The notes: generated by a model not told the origin, from the sequence alone. Shown: positions 25,504 through 34,568, counted from the stretch's first letter. The stretch is 64,000 bases of DNA from Micromonospora sp. WMMD1120 (GCF_029626235.1 NZ_JARUBO010000005.1:2574501-2638500), one strand, 5' to 3'. Made by a program: numbers and translations.

Positions 25504-26214
25504 GTGAAACGGAACTGGGAGGCCCTGGTCCTCAAGGCCATGGGCGGCCGGGACTTTCGGTTGACCGTGTTGAGCACCGAGTCCATCGACGGGCACTACC
25601 AGCGGCTCCGGATGGACGGGGGCGGCCTGCTGGAGGCGTGCGGGGTGCACCCGACGATGTGGATTCGGCTCTGGTTCGACAACGACGGGCGGGCGCACCA
25701 GCGCGCGTACACGTTGGTGGACCCGGACCCGGCGACCGGTCGCTTCACCCTCGAGTTCGCCATCCACGACGGCTGCGCCGCCCGCTGGGCCACCACGGCC
25801 CAGGTCGGCGACACCATCGGCGCGACAGTTCAGGGCAGCGCCTTCGAGTTGCCCGACCCCGCGCCCGAACACCTCTATCTCATCGGTGACGCGGCGTCCC
25901 TGCCCGCTGTCAACAGCCTGCTCGACGCCGGCGCCGACATTCCGGCGACGGTCTGGCTGGAGTACGCCCACGAGGGCGAGAAGGCGCTCGCCCCGCGCGC
26001 CCGCGCGCACCACCAGGTCACCTGGGTGCCCCGACAGGACGCGGGGCAACACCTCGTCGACACGGTCTGCGCCGCCCTGCCGACCAGCGGCGCCGGCCAC
26101 TACTGGGTGGCCTGCGAGGCGGCCACCACCCGGGGTCTCACCCGGCACATCCGCCGGACGCTCGGCGTCGACAAGGAACGGGTCACGTCCCTCGGCTACT
26201 GGAAAGCCGCATGA
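25504..26214 (+). CDS. Siderophore-interacting protein (ferric-siderophore reductase, FAD-binding)
   Basis: A 236-aa SIP-family protein. The FAD-binding barrel has HQRAYTLVDPDP (RxYT motif) and FAIHDGCAARWA. The NAD(P)H-domain-like half has LYLIGDAASLPAVNSLL and HYWVACEAATTRGLTRHIR. It releases iron by reducing ferric siderophore in the cytoplasm. The GTG at 25504 lies just behind the iron box, with a G-rich ribosome binding site. It overlaps the MFS gene by 4 bp. Confidence 0.92.
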   Translation: MKRNWEALVLKAMGGRDFRLTVLSTESIDGHYQRLRMDGGGLLEACGVHPTMWIRLWFDNDGRAHQRAYTLVDPDPATGRFTLEFAIHDGCAARWATTAQVGDTIGATVQGSAFELPDPAPEHLYLIGDAASLPAVNSLLDAGADIPATVWLEYAHEGEKALAPRARAHHQVTWVPRQDAGQHLVDTVCAALPTSGAGHYWVACEAATTRGLTRHIRRTLGVDKERVTSLGYWKAA

Positions 26215-27458
26215 AGGGCCGGCTCGGCACGCTGACGGCGCTGTACGTCACCCAGTACCTCGGCGTCGGCTTCATCACCGTCGGGCTCACCGCCATCCTG
26301 CGCGACGGCGGCACCTCCCTGGACACCCTGGCGCTGTTGCAGATCGTCGGTCTGATCTGGCCCGTCAAGTTCCTCTGGGCGCCGCTCCTCGACCGGTACG
26401 GCTCGCGGCACCGCGGCCACTACCGGTCCTGGCTGCTCGTGCTCCAGAGCGCCCTGGTGCTCGCCCTGCTGGCGCTGCTGCCGTTCGCCAACCCGGCCGA
26501 CGCGCTGGGCCCGATCGTCGCGATCTGCGCCGCGTACGTCTTCTTCTCCGCCACCCAGGACATCGCCGTGGACGCCGTGGCGGTCCGGATGCTCGCCGAC
26601 TCGGCCCGGGGCACCGGCAACGGCATCCAGGTCGCCGCGAGCTACCTGGGCAACCTGCTCGGCGGCGGTGCCTGCGTGCTGGTCTACGACCGGTTCGGCT
26701 GGGCGGCGGCGATCGGCCTGCTGGCCGCCATGACGGCTGTCGGCCTGCTGGTGGTGTGGCGCTTCCGCGAGCCGCCGCGCACCGATCGGGTGGCCGGGAT
26801 CGGCAGCGCCTACCGGGCGCTGCTGTCGGTGTTCGGCCAGCCCGGCTGCCGGTGGTGGACGTTCGGTGTGGTGCCGCTGGTCTACGTGGGCGCGGGCATG
26901 GCGTACGCCCTGGTGACGCCGGCCCTTGTCGACGCGGGCTGGTCACTGGGTCGGATCGGCGTCGTCACCGGCGTGGTGACCAGCGCCCCGGCCATCGTGG
27001 CGGGTCTGGTCGCCGGCCTCGGGGTCGGGCGGTTCGGGCGCGGCGGAGTGCTCGTGGTCGGCGGCGTCGCCCTCACGGTGTCCACGCTGCTGCTGCTGCC
27101 GTTGATGAACGGCAGTGCGCCGTTGGGCGCGACGGTCGCCGCGCTCTGCTGTTTCATGGTGGCCTACACGATCGCCAACGTCGTGCTCTACACCGTCAAC
27201 ATGGACTACTCGCGCCCCGACACCGGGGGCACCGACTTCACCGTCCTGTCGTCGTTCGGGCTGGTCTGCTCGTTCGTGGCGGCGTCCGTCGGTCTCGCCG
27301 CCGCCGACCGGGTCGGCTATTCGGCGGTAGCGGTCGCGGCCATCGTGCTGGTGGTGGCAGGGGTCGCTCTCGGCCTCGCCCACCAGCGGCGCTTCCCGCG
27401 CCGGCCGGCCCCGGCAGCCGAGCAGCCAGCGGTGCACGCCGTCGACGCCGTGGCGTGA
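26211..27458 (+). CDS. MFS transporter, probable siderophore exporter (PvsC role)
   Basis: A 415-aa, about 12-helix major facilitator. It resembles AmpG/PvsC-like carriers (LYVTQYLGVGFITVGLTAILRDGG, AYVFFSATQDIAVDAVAVRML). Position inside a siderophore operon, before the biosynthetic genes, suggests export of the newly made siderophore. An AmpG-like importer role for the ferric complex cannot be excluded. The ATG overlaps the SIP stop (ATGA). Confidence 0.85.
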   Translation: MKGRLGTLTALYVTQYLGVGFITVGLTAILRDGGTSLDTLALLQIVGLIWPVKFLWAPLLDRYGSRHRGHYRSWLLVLQSALVLALLALLPFANPADALGPIVAICAAYVFFSATQDIAVDAVAVRMLADSARGTGNGIQVAASYLGNLLGGGACVLVYDRFGWAAAIGLLAAMTAVGLLVVWRFREPPRTDRVAGIGSAYRALLSVFGQPGCRWWTFGVVPLVYVGAGMAYALVTPALVDAGWSLGRIGVVTGVVTSAPAIVAGLVAGLGVGRFGRGGVLVVGGVALTVSTLLLLPLMNGSAPLGATVAALCCFMVAYTIANVVLYTVNMDYSRPDTGGTDFTVLSSFGLVCSFVAASVGLAAADRVGYSAVAVAAIVLVVAGVALGLAHQRRFPRRPAPAAEQPAVHAVDAVA

Positions 27459-27482
27459 GCGCGGTTGGTGACCGGAGGCGGC

Positions 27483-28646
27483 ATGCGCCTGTACCTGACC
27501 GCGCTCAACCCCACCGACGCCGTCCTGGACGGGTTCCTCCCCGCTGCGGCGTCCCTGGGGCTGGCGGCCACCGTCCTGACCGACCGGCCCGGGGACTGGC
27601 CGGCGGACGCGCCGGTGACCGGGTGCGCGGTGCGCGACCCGGCCGCCGTGGTCGCGGCGTGCACCGGGGCGGTGGCGCTGCTGTCCAACAGCGACCACCT
27701 CCAGGAGGCCACCGCGATCGCCGCGCGACAGCTCGGTCTGCCCGGCAAGGACCCCGCCGCCGCGCGCCGCTGCAAGGACAAGGCGGCGGCGCGCCGGGTG
27801 ATCGCCGACGCCGGGCTCGATCGGGTACGGGTGAGCACCGTCGACCCGGGCGCCGCGCCCGAGGCGCCCGCCGGGATCTTCCCGGCGGTGGTCAAGCCCC
27901 GGGCCGGGGTGGCCAGCGAGGACGCCTACCTGGTCTCCGACCACGCCGAACTGGTCGCCCGGGTCACCGAGATCCGCGGTCGGCGACCGGACGTGGCCCT
28001 GGTGGTCGAGGAGTATCTCGACGGCGAGCTGCGGACCTTCGAGACCCTCGGCGACGGCACGGCGCTCGCCTCGCTCGGCGGCTGGCGCACCGGCCTCGGT
28101 CCGCCGCCGACGTTCACCGAGGAGAACCTGTGCTGGTCACCCCCGACCGGGTCGACGGAGGCCGAGCTGCGGGCGCGGCTCGACGCGCTCGGGGTGGGCT
28201 TCGGCGCCTGCCACAGCGAGTACGTCGTCTCCGCCGGTCGGGTGCGGCTCATCGAGGTCAACTACCGCCTCATCGGTGACCGGATGGATCTGATCCTCGC
28301 CGAACTGCTCGGCGTGCCGTTGTTCGAGTACGTCATCCGGCTGCACCTCGGCGAACCGCTGTCCGCCCTCGACCTGCCGGCCACCGTCGACGGGTACGCC
28401 CACGTCGAGTACGTCTGCGCGGACCGCTCCGGCCGCCTCGCCGCCGCGCCGGGCCGGGTCGACGCGGTGCGTGGCGGTGTCCGGCTGGGCTGCCGCCCGC
28501 TGCGCGAGGTGGGTGTCACCGCCGAGCACACCGGTACGAACCGGGACTACCTCGCCGTGCTGCACGCGATCGGCCCGAACGAGGGCGCCGTCCGGCGGTC
28601 GTTGGCCGACTTCCGCGGCGACCTCCGGTGGACCATTGTCGAGTGA
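27483..28646 (+). CDS. ATP-grasp ligase, siderophore biosynthesis (PvsA-like)
   Basis: A 387-aa ATP-grasp protein. It has the CKDKAAARRVIADAGL helix, the VVKPRAGVASED lysine/glycine loop, VVEEYLDGEL, and the metal-binding end of the fold in RLIEVNYRLIGDRMDL. It would form an amide bond between a carboxylate and an amine. The ATG at 27483 is chosen for the GGAGGC upstream. The final GTGA overlaps the first NIS synthetase. In vibrioferrin loci an ATP-grasp enzyme (PvsA) accompanies two NIS synthetases as here. Confidence 0.87.
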   Translation: MRLYLTALNPTDAVLDGFLPAAASLGLAATVLTDRPGDWPADAPVTGCAVRDPAAVVAACTGAVALLSNSDHLQEATAIAARQLGLPGKDPAAARRCKDKAAARRVIADAGLDRVRVSTVDPGAAPEAPAGIFPAVVKPRAGVASEDAYLVSDHAELVARVTEIRGRRPDVALVVEEYLDGELRTFETLGDGTALASLGGWRTGLGPPPTFTEENLCWSPPTGSTEAELRARLDALGVGFGACHSEYVVSAGRVRLIEVNYRLIGDRMDLILAELLGVPLFEYVIRLHLGEPLSALDLPATVDGYAHVEYVCADRSGRLAAAPGRVDAVRGGVRLGCRPLREVGVTAEHTGTNRDYLAVLHAIGPNEGAVRRSLADFRGDLRWTIVE

Positions 28647-30268
28647 GTGACGACTGCGAGCGGGAGGTCTTCGCCCGGGTGCTCGACGCCCTGCTGCGCG
28701 AGGACCATCGCGGCCTGCTGAGCACCGGCCGGCCGGACGGGCCCGACTGGTGGCAGGCGCCGCACCCGGCCGGCCTGCTGCGCATCCCGGTCCGCGCGGA
28801 CGGCTTCCAGCAGGCGGTTCGCAGCGCGGCGCCGCTGGTGCTGGTGGTCGGCGACGGCGGCACCCACCGGACGGACACCCTCGACGGCCTGTTGGCGCTG
28901 CTCGCTCCCCGCGACGACGCCGAGGCCGAGGCCGGCTGGCGGGCCTTCGGCGCGGAGTGTCGTGCCGACCTGCGCGCCCGGCGGCTCACCGTCCGGCACC
29001 GGTCACGCGCGTTCCGCGCGGTGGCCGCCGGCCGCGCACACACCCCGACGGGCCTGCCGGCGGCGGTCCTGGACGACGTTCTCGCCGCCCACCAGGGCCA
29101 CCCGGTCTACCCCACCGACCGGTGCCGGCACGGCCTGCGCGACGACGACCTGCTCCGGTACGCCCCGGAGCACGCGCCCCGCTTCGCGCTGCGGTGGTAC
29201 GCCGCGCCGGCCCGGGACGTCCGGCTCGCCGGTGCGTTCCCGTCGTGGTGGCCGACCGCTGCGCGCCCCGACCAGGTGCTGCTGCCGGCGCATCCGCTCA
29301 CCGTGGCCCGTGACGGGCTGCCGGTGACGGACCTGCCGGCGACGCCGGTACGCCCCACCCTCTCCATGCGGACGGTGGCACTCGACGACGACCCGTACCT
29401 GCATCTCAAGCTGCCGCTGCCCACCGCGAGCCTCGGCGTCCGCAACCGGCGCACGCTGCGACCCGGCTCGTTGGCCGACGGCGCGGCGGTGGCCGCGCTG
29501 CTCGACCGGATCGCCGCCGCGGAACCCGCCTTCGCCGGCCGGGTCCGGCACGCCGACGAGAGCACCTGGGCGCACGTCGACGGCGACGAGCGACGCAGCG
29601 TGCTGCTCCGGCGGTACCCGGCCGACCTGGCCGGCTCCCACGTGGTGCCGGTCGCCGCACTCGCCGCCGCCGACCCGGCGGCCCGCACGGTCCTCGAACG
29701 GATCAGCCCGCACCGGCCGCTGGCGCTGCTCGGGTCCTATCTGGACCTGCTGCTCGACTGGCACGTCTTCCTCTGGCTCCGGCACGGGATCGCCCTGGAG
29801 GCGCACCCGCAGAACATCCACCTGCTGGTGCGCCCGGACGGCGAGGTCGGCCTGCTCTACAAGGACGACGACGGCGCCCGCCTCGACCCCCGGCACGGCG
29901 GCCCGGACGGGCTCGTCCTGGACGACGACCGGATGTGGACGAGCGACCCGGGGGAGCTGGCCGACGTGTTCGTCACCATCACCCTGCACCTGGCCGCAGC
30001 CGCGCCCCTGGTCGCGCTGGCCGCCCGAGGTCTGCCCGTGCCGTCCCCCGCCGAGGCGCTCACCCCCCGGCTCGTCGCCGCCCGCGACCGGTGGGGCGAC
30101 GCGTCCGGGGTACGGCTGTTCACCGAGCGGGTGCTGGCGGCTGAACACCTGCCCGTCAAGGCGATGCTGACCGCCGGCACCCTGCTGCCCAAGCAGCGGT
30201 TGGGCTGCGCGGACATCAACAAGTACTACCGGCGTACCGGCCCGAACTACCTGCGGGAGACACGATGA
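28643..30268 (+). CDS. IucA/IucC-family NIS siderophore synthetase 1
   Basis: A 541-aa synthetase that adenylates a (citrate-type) carboxylate and condenses it with an amine or alcohol. Family blocks: LLPAHPLTVARDGLP, LSMRTVALDDDPYLHLKLPLPTAS, EAHPQNIHLLV and LLYKDDDGARLD near the C-terminus. The usual N-terminal GHPxHPxxK motif reads GHPVYPTDRCRHG, with one His and the Lys replaced. This is a point to check for activity or subtype. The GTG at 28643 overlaps the ATP-grasp stop, and the end overlaps synthetase 2 by 4 bp. Confidence 0.88.
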   Translation: MSDDCEREVFARVLDALLREDHRGLLSTGRPDGPDWWQAPHPAGLLRIPVRADGFQQAVRSAAPLVLVVGDGGTHRTDTLDGLLALLAPRDDAEAEAGWRAFGAECRADLRARRLTVRHRSRAFRAVAAGRAHTPTGLPAAVLDDVLAAHQGHPVYPTDRCRHGLRDDDLLRYAPEHAPRFALRWYAAPARDVRLAGAFPSWWPTAARPDQVLLPAHPLTVARDGLPVTDLPATPVRPTLSMRTVALDDDPYLHLKLPLPTASLGVRNRRTLRPGSLADGAAVAALLDRIAAAEPAFAGRVRHADESTWAHVDGDERRSVLLRRYPADLAGSHVVPVAALAAADPAARTVLERISPHRPLALLGSYLDLLLDWHVFLWLRHGIALEAHPQNIHLLVRPDGEVGLLYKDDDGARLDPRHGGPDGLVLDDDRMWTSDPGELADVFVTITLHLAAAAPLVALAARGLPVPSPAEALTPRLVAARDRWGDASGVRLFTERVLAAEHLPVKAMLTAGTLLPKQRLGCADINKYYRRTGPNYLRETR

Positions 30269-31857
30269 CGAGCCTGCGGTTGCGGCCACGGCCGGCCACC
30301 GACCAGCTCGCCGACCTGGCCGCCGCCCACGCCGTGTTCGGTTGCCTGCTGCGCGAGCTGGCACCGACCGAGGACGTCGCGACGGTGGTCGACGGCGCGG
30401 TACGCCTGCCGTTGCCGCACCTGGACGTCGTCCTGCGCTGCGCGGTCACCCGGGCCTCGCCGCTCGGCGCGCACCGTTACGCCGGCCCCGTGCAGCGGTC
30501 GACGCGCGGCGGACGCTGGGCGGACCTGGACGTGGACGCCCTCGCCGATCTGGTCGCCGCGGAGCTCGCCGCCAGCACCGGCGTGCCGAACGACGAGTTC
30601 GTCGAGCAGGTCCAGGCCAGCCGCGACACCGTCGCCCGGCTGCTGGCCGACCGGCCGGCGGAGGATGCCGCGGCCACCGGCGATCCCGCCATCGACGCGT
30701 ACGTCGACTCCGAGCAGTCACTCGTCCTGGGCCATCCACACCACCCCACCCCGAAGTGGCGCAGCGGTGACCCGGCGAGCTGGCGGGCGTACGCGCCGGA
30801 GCTGCGGACGTCGTTCCGGCTGCGCTGGCTCGCCGTACCGGACGAGCTCGCCGTGGACGCCGGGCCGTTCGACGCGCTGGTGGCCGCCCTCGACGCGCCC
30901 CGGCCTCCGCGCGGGCACCGCGTCCTGCCCGTGCACCCCTGGCAGCTGTCGATGCTCCCGCCGGCCGACCGGCGGCTGCGTGACCTGGGGGAGGGCGGGG
31001 TGCCGGTGCGACCGACCGCGAGCGTGCGGACCCTCTACGCTCCCGCCGCCGACCTCTTCGTCAAGACCAGCCTGCACGTGCGGATCACCAACTGCCTGCG
31101 CAAGAACGCCCGTTACGAGCTGACCGGCGCGGTGGCGCTGACCGACCTGCTGGCCGGGGTGCCGCTGCCGGACGGGGTGGGACTGCTCACCGAGCCCGCC
31201 TACCGCACCGTCGACGCCCCGGGGCCGGACGAGGCGTACGGGACGATCCTGCGCACCGGGCTGCGCCCGCATCTGCGCCCCGGCGACACCCCGTTGCTGG
31301 CGGCGGCGCTGGCCGCGGCGCCCCTGGTGACACCCGACCCGGTCGGCTGGTGGCGGGCGTACGTCGGGCTGCTGGCGCCGGCGGTGCTGCGCTGCTGGCT
31401 GCGCCACGGCGTCGTGCACGAGGCGCACCTCCAGAACGTGATCGTCGTCCTCGACGGCGACCGGCATCCGGTCCGCATGCTGCTGCGCGACCTGGAGGGT
31501 GTGAAGCTGGCCGCCGACCGGTGGACGGTCTGGCCGGAGGGCGTTCCGGAGCAGGTCCGCTACGACCCCCGGGCCGCCCGCCACCGGGTGGTCTACTGCC
31601 TGTTCGTCAACCACCTCGCCGCGATCAGCGGCGCCCTCGCCGACGCGCACCCCGGCATCGAACGACGGCTGTGGCAGGAGGCGCGGGAGGTCGTCGAGGC
31701 CGTGGCCGCCGACCTCGACGACCCGCCCGAGTTGCGCGCGCTGGTGCGTGGCGGGCCGCTGGTGGCCAAGGCGAACCTGCTGGTCCGCTGGCGGCGCGAC
31801 GCGGATCGGGCCGCGCCCTTCGTGCCGGTGCCCAACCCGATGGGTGGCCCGCGGTGA
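30265..31857 (+). CDS. IucA/IucC-family NIS siderophore synthetase 2
   Basis: A 530-aa synthetase with the canonical GHPHHPTPKWRSG motif (ATP/carboxylate site), RVLPVHPWQ, LFVKTSLHVRITNCLRKNARY, HEAHLQNVIVVLDG and LLRDLEGVKL. Together with synthetase 1 it would build an asymmetric citrate (or similar) conjugate. It is coupled to its neighbours by ATGA (upstream) and GTGA (downstream) overlaps. In the vibrioferrin analogy one NIS enzyme joins serine to citrate and the other adds a further unit. Which is which cannot be decided here. Confidence 0.92.
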   Translation: MTSLRLRPRPATDQLADLAAAHAVFGCLLRELAPTEDVATVVDGAVRLPLPHLDVVLRCAVTRASPLGAHRYAGPVQRSTRGGRWADLDVDALADLVAAELAASTGVPNDEFVEQVQASRDTVARLLADRPAEDAAATGDPAIDAYVDSEQSLVLGHPHHPTPKWRSGDPASWRAYAPELRTSFRLRWLAVPDELAVDAGPFDALVAALDAPRPPRGHRVLPVHPWQLSMLPPADRRLRDLGEGGVPVRPTASVRTLYAPAADLFVKTSLHVRITNCLRKNARYELTGAVALTDLLAGVPLPDGVGLLTEPAYRTVDAPGPDEAYGTILRTGLRPHLRPGDTPLLAAALAAAPLVTPDPVGWWRAYVGLLAPAVLRCWLRHGVVHEAHLQNVIVVLDGDRHPVRMLLRDLEGVKLAADRWTVWPEGVPEQVRYDPRAARHRVVYCLFVNHLAAISGALADAHPGIERRLWQEAREVVEAVAADLDDPPELRALVRGGPLVAKANLLVRWRRDADRAAPFVPVPNPMGGPR

Positions 31858-32999
31858 CCCGACCCGTCTACGTCCACGACCTCGACGCGCTGGCCGCGCA
31901 CGCCACGGCCGTCCGGGCGGCGCTGCCCCCACCGGTCGAGCTGCTGTACGCGGTGAAGGCCAACCCGGACCCCGGTGTGCTGCGGACCCTCGCCCCGGTG
32001 GTCGACGGGTTCGAGGCGGCGAGCCTGGGGGAGCTGCGCCGGCTGGCCGAGGTGCTGCCGGGACGGCCGCCGGCCGCGTACGCCGGGCCGGGCAAGACCG
32101 ACGCGGACCTGGCCGCCGCCCTCGCCGCCGGGGTGGGTCGCGTCCACGTGGAGTCGCCCGCCGAGCTGGCCCGGCTCGGCGCGCTGGCAAGCGCCGCCGG
32201 CCGGTCGGCGCCGGTGCTGCTGCGGGTGAACCTGCCCGTCGACGTGCCGGGCGCGAGCCTGGTCATGGGCGGTGGACCCAGCCCTTTCGGGATGGACCCG
32301 GCCGACGCGATCGCCGCCGCCCGTCGCCCGCCGGCCGGGATCGACGTCCGCGGCGTCCACGCCCACCTGGCCAGCGGGTTGGACGCGCCGCACGCCGCCA
32401 CCGTCGCCGCCGCCGTGGTCCGGTGGGCGGTCACCGAGGTCGGCGCCGCAGAGGTCGACGTCGGCGGTGGCATGGGCGTCGACTACACCGACCCGGCGGC
32501 CCGGTTCGACTGGGCGGGTTACGGCCGGGCGCTGGCGGATCTCCTCGACACGTACCCGGGAGTGCGGCTGCGCGTCGAGCCGGGCCGGTCGATCACCGTC
32601 TACTGTGGTGCGTACCTCACCGAGGTGATCGACGTGAAGCGCTCCCACGGCGAGTGGTTCGCCGTGGTCGCCGGCGGCACCCACCACCTGCGGACCCCGG
32701 CGGCGAAGGGGCACGCGCAACCGTTCACCGTGGACCGACGGGCGGGCGCCACCGGCCCCCGCACCGACGGTGGGCCGGTCACCGTCGTCGGTCAGCTCTG
32801 CACTCCGAAGGACGTGCTGTCCCGATCCGCCACCGCCGGGCCGGTCGGCGTGGGCGACGTGCTGCTCTTCGAGATGGCCGGGGCGTACGCCTGGAACATC
32901 AGCCACCGGGATTTCCTGCTGCACGAGCCGCCGCTCTTCCGGACCGGTGACCCGCGGCGGGTGGCCGCCGAATGGGCCGCCCGACCGCTCGGAACGTGA
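31854..32999 (+). CDS. PLP-dependent decarboxylase, fold type III (PvsE/SbnH-like)
   Basis: A 381-aa alanine-racemase-fold decarboxylase (DapDC/ornithine decarboxylase group). The PLP Lys is in LLYAVKANPDPGVL, with HLASGL, VDVGGGMGVDY, RVEPGRSITVY and the CTPKDVL cysteine motif near the end. In NIS siderophore loci (SbnH, PvsE) such enzymes decarboxylate a citryl-amino-acid intermediate. It is the last gene of the operon. The GTG at 31854 overlaps the synthetase stop. The open frame upstream of this is inside the synthetase gene. Confidence 0.9.
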   Translation: MTRPVYVHDLDALAAHATAVRAALPPPVELLYAVKANPDPGVLRTLAPVVDGFEAASLGELRRLAEVLPGRPPAAYAGPGKTDADLAAALAAGVGRVHVESPAELARLGALASAAGRSAPVLLRVNLPVDVPGASLVMGGGPSPFGMDPADAIAAARRPPAGIDVRGVHAHLASGLDAPHAATVAAAVVRWAVTEVGAAEVDVGGGMGVDYTDPAARFDWAGYGRALADLLDTYPGVRLRVEPGRSITVYCGAYLTEVIDVKRSHGEWFAVVAGGTHHLRTPAAKGHAQPFTVDRRAGATGPRTDGGPVTVVGQLCTPKDVLSRSATAGPVGVGDVLLFEMAGAYAWNISHRDFLLHEPPLFRTGDPRRVAAEWAARPLGT

Positions 33000-33025
33000 C
33001 CTCCGTGGGCCCGGACGACTCGGCC

Positions 33026-33039
33026 TGTTATCGATAACA
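33026..33039. promoter_or_regulatory. Perfect 14-bp palindromic operator
   Basis: TGTTATCGATAACA lies about 190 bp upstream of the secreted esterase start, in a short A+T-rich patch. Form and length suit a LacI-family repressor of plant-polysaccharide genes. The repressor is not in the window. Confidence 0.6.
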
Positions 33040-33052
33040 TGCTATCTTTCAG

Positions 33053-33077
33053 CCGGGAGCGCAGGGCACGCTCCCGG
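33053..33077 (+). terminator. Hairpin after the siderophore operon
   Basis: A perfect 9-bp stem, CCGGGAGCG (33053-33061) with CGCTCCCGG (33069-33077), and 7-nt loop, 54 bp after the decarboxylase stop. It follows the 14-bp palindrome, so it could instead be a leader structure of the esterase mRNA. Confidence 0.5.
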
Positions 33078-33223
33078 TCACAGCGACCAGTCGGCGAAGA
33101 CGTGCCGCCGCACGCCCGCTCCCGCCGTTCCCCAGGTCGGTGATCCGTCCGGGCACCCCGTCGATGCCCGGCGACCACAACCGGTCGCCGGCCGACACAG
33201 CCCTACGGCAAGGAGCCCACCCA

Positions 33224-34510
33224 ATGCTGAGACGCAGCTATCTCCTCCCATCCCTCGCGGCCGCGGCGCTTCTCCTCGCGGCCACCACCGGCGGCGCGTT
33301 GAGCGGCGGCTTCGGCGCGACAGCGGCGGCCGCCCCCATCGGCACCCTCGCGGCGACCGCCGGCTGTGGCAAGGCCCCCACGCTCACCAGCGGGACGCGC
33401 ACGATCCAGAGCAGCGGGCAGAGCCGCACCTACAACCTCCGGGTCCCGGACGGGTACGACCGCAACCGGCCGTACCGACTGATCTTCGGCTTCCACTGGT
33501 TGAACGGCTCGGCCAACAACGTCACCTCGGCCGGCTACTACGGATTGCAGCCGCTGTCGAACAACAGCGCCATCTTCGTCGCGCCGCAGGGCCTCAACGC
33601 CGGCTGGGCCAACACCAACGGCCGGGACCTGACCCTCTTCGACGACATCCGCCAGCAGATCGAGAACGACCTCTGCGTGGACACGTCCCAGCGGTTCGCC
33701 CTGGGCTGGAGCTACGGCGGGGCGATGAGCTACGCGGTCGCCTGTGCCCGGCCCACCATCATCCGCGCGGTCACCGTCATCTCCGGCGCCAACCTCAGCG
33801 GATGCAACGGCGGCACCCAGCCGGTGGCGTACTTCGGCATCCACGGCACCTTCGACAGCGTGCTGAACATCTCCCAGGGGCGACAACTGCGCGACACGTT
33901 CGTCCGCAACAACGGGTGCACCGCGCAGAGCCCGCGCGAACCGAGCCGGGGCAGCCTCACCCACATCACCACCGCCTACTCGGGGTGCCGCGCCGGTTAC
34001 CCGGTCCAGTGGGCGGCGTTCGACGGTGACCACACCCCCAGCCCGGTCGACGGGTCGGGCAGCCCCAACGACTCGCGGACGTGGACCTCGGGTGAGATCT
34101 GGCGGTTCTTCAGCCAGTTCGCGTCGACGACCCCGACCGACCCGCCCACGGACCCGCCGACCGACCCGCCCACCGACCCGCCCACCGACCCGCCGACCGG
34201 CCAGCCGGGCACCTGCGTCGCCACCTACCGGACGGTCAACACCTGGCCCGGCGGCTTCCAGGCCGAGGTGACGGTGGCCAACAACACCAGCACGGCGCTC
34301 AACGGCTGGACCGTGGGCCTGACCCTGGCCGGCGGCCAGGCCATCAGCAGCCTCTGGAGCGGCGTCAACACCGGCACGAGCGGTAGCGTCACCGTCCGCA
34401 ACGCCGCCTACAACGGCGCGGTCGCCCCGAACGCGTCGACAACCTTCGGGTTCACCGCGACCGGCAACGGCGCGACCGCACCCAGCAACGTCACCTGCAC
34501 CAGTCCCTGA
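33224..34510 (+). CDS. Secreted carbohydrate esterase (CE1 / feruloyl-acetylxylan esterase-like) with CBM2
   Basis: A 428-aa protein. Signal peptide residues ~1-37 (LRRSYLLPSLAAAALLLAA). The alpha/beta-hydrolase domain (~40-300) has oxyanion region FGFHWLNGSANN, nucleophile Ser163 in GWSYGGAMS, and a late GDHTP His. A low-complexity linker of five PTDPP repeats follows. The last ~100 residues are a CBM2 (CVATYRTVNTWPGGFQAEVTV, NGWTVG). It probably removes feruloyl or acetyl groups from xylan while bound to cellulose. The ATG at 33224 follows AAGGAG. The frame extends upstream to 33140 without protein-like features. Confidence 0.92.
   Translation: MLRRSYLLPSLAAAALLLAATTGGALSGGFGATAAAAPIGTLAATAGCGKAPTLTSGTRTIQSSGQSRTYNLRVPDGYDRNRPYRLIFGFHWLNGSANNVTSAGYYGLQPLSNNSAIFVAPQGLNAGWANTNGRDLTLFDDIRQQIENDLCVDTSQRFALGWSYGGAMSYAVACARPTIIRAVTVISGANLSGCNGGTQPVAYFGIHGTFDSVLNISQGRQLRDTFVRNNGCTAQSPREPSRGSLTHITTAYSGCRAGYPVQWAAFDGDHTPSPVDGSGSPNDSRTWTSGEIWRFFSQFASTTPTDPPTDPPTDPPTDPPTDPPTGQPGTCVATYRTVNTWPGGFQAEVTVANNTSTALNGWTVGLTLAGGQAISSLWSGVNTGTSGSVTVRNAAYNGAVAPNASTTFGFTATGNGATAPSNVTCTSP
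34131..34200 (+). repeat. 15-bp tandem repeat encoding a PTDPP linker
   Basis: About five copies of a 15-bp unit in frame within the esterase gene encode the Pro/Thr/Asp linker between catalytic domain and CBM2. Copy number is likely to vary between strains. Confidence 0.85.
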
Positions 34511-34517
34511 CCGAGCC

Positions 34518-34545
34518 GGGCCCGGAGCCGATCGGCTCCGGGCCC
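34518..34545. terminator. Bidirectional terminator between esterase and P450 genes
   Basis: A perfect 28-bp G+C-rich palindrome (GGGCCCGGAGCCGA and its mirror) between two convergent genes, with an A-rich patch after it (34557-34563) serving the leftward transcript as a T-run. Confidence 0.82.
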
Positions 34546-34568
34546 GCCGCCCACTGAGAAAAACGCCG

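Noticed and set aside
33053..33077. CebR-like half-sites (GGGAGCG and CGCTCCC) upstream of the esterase
   Set aside because: The halves are 7 bp apart, whereas a CebR box is a contiguous 14-bp palindrome. A hairpin explains them better.
34131..34200. Possible CRISPR or mobile-element repeat
   Set aside because: The 15-bp units are in-frame and encode a PTDPP linker; the same holds for 61913-61978. No CRISPR array, transposase, integrase or attachment site was seen in the window.
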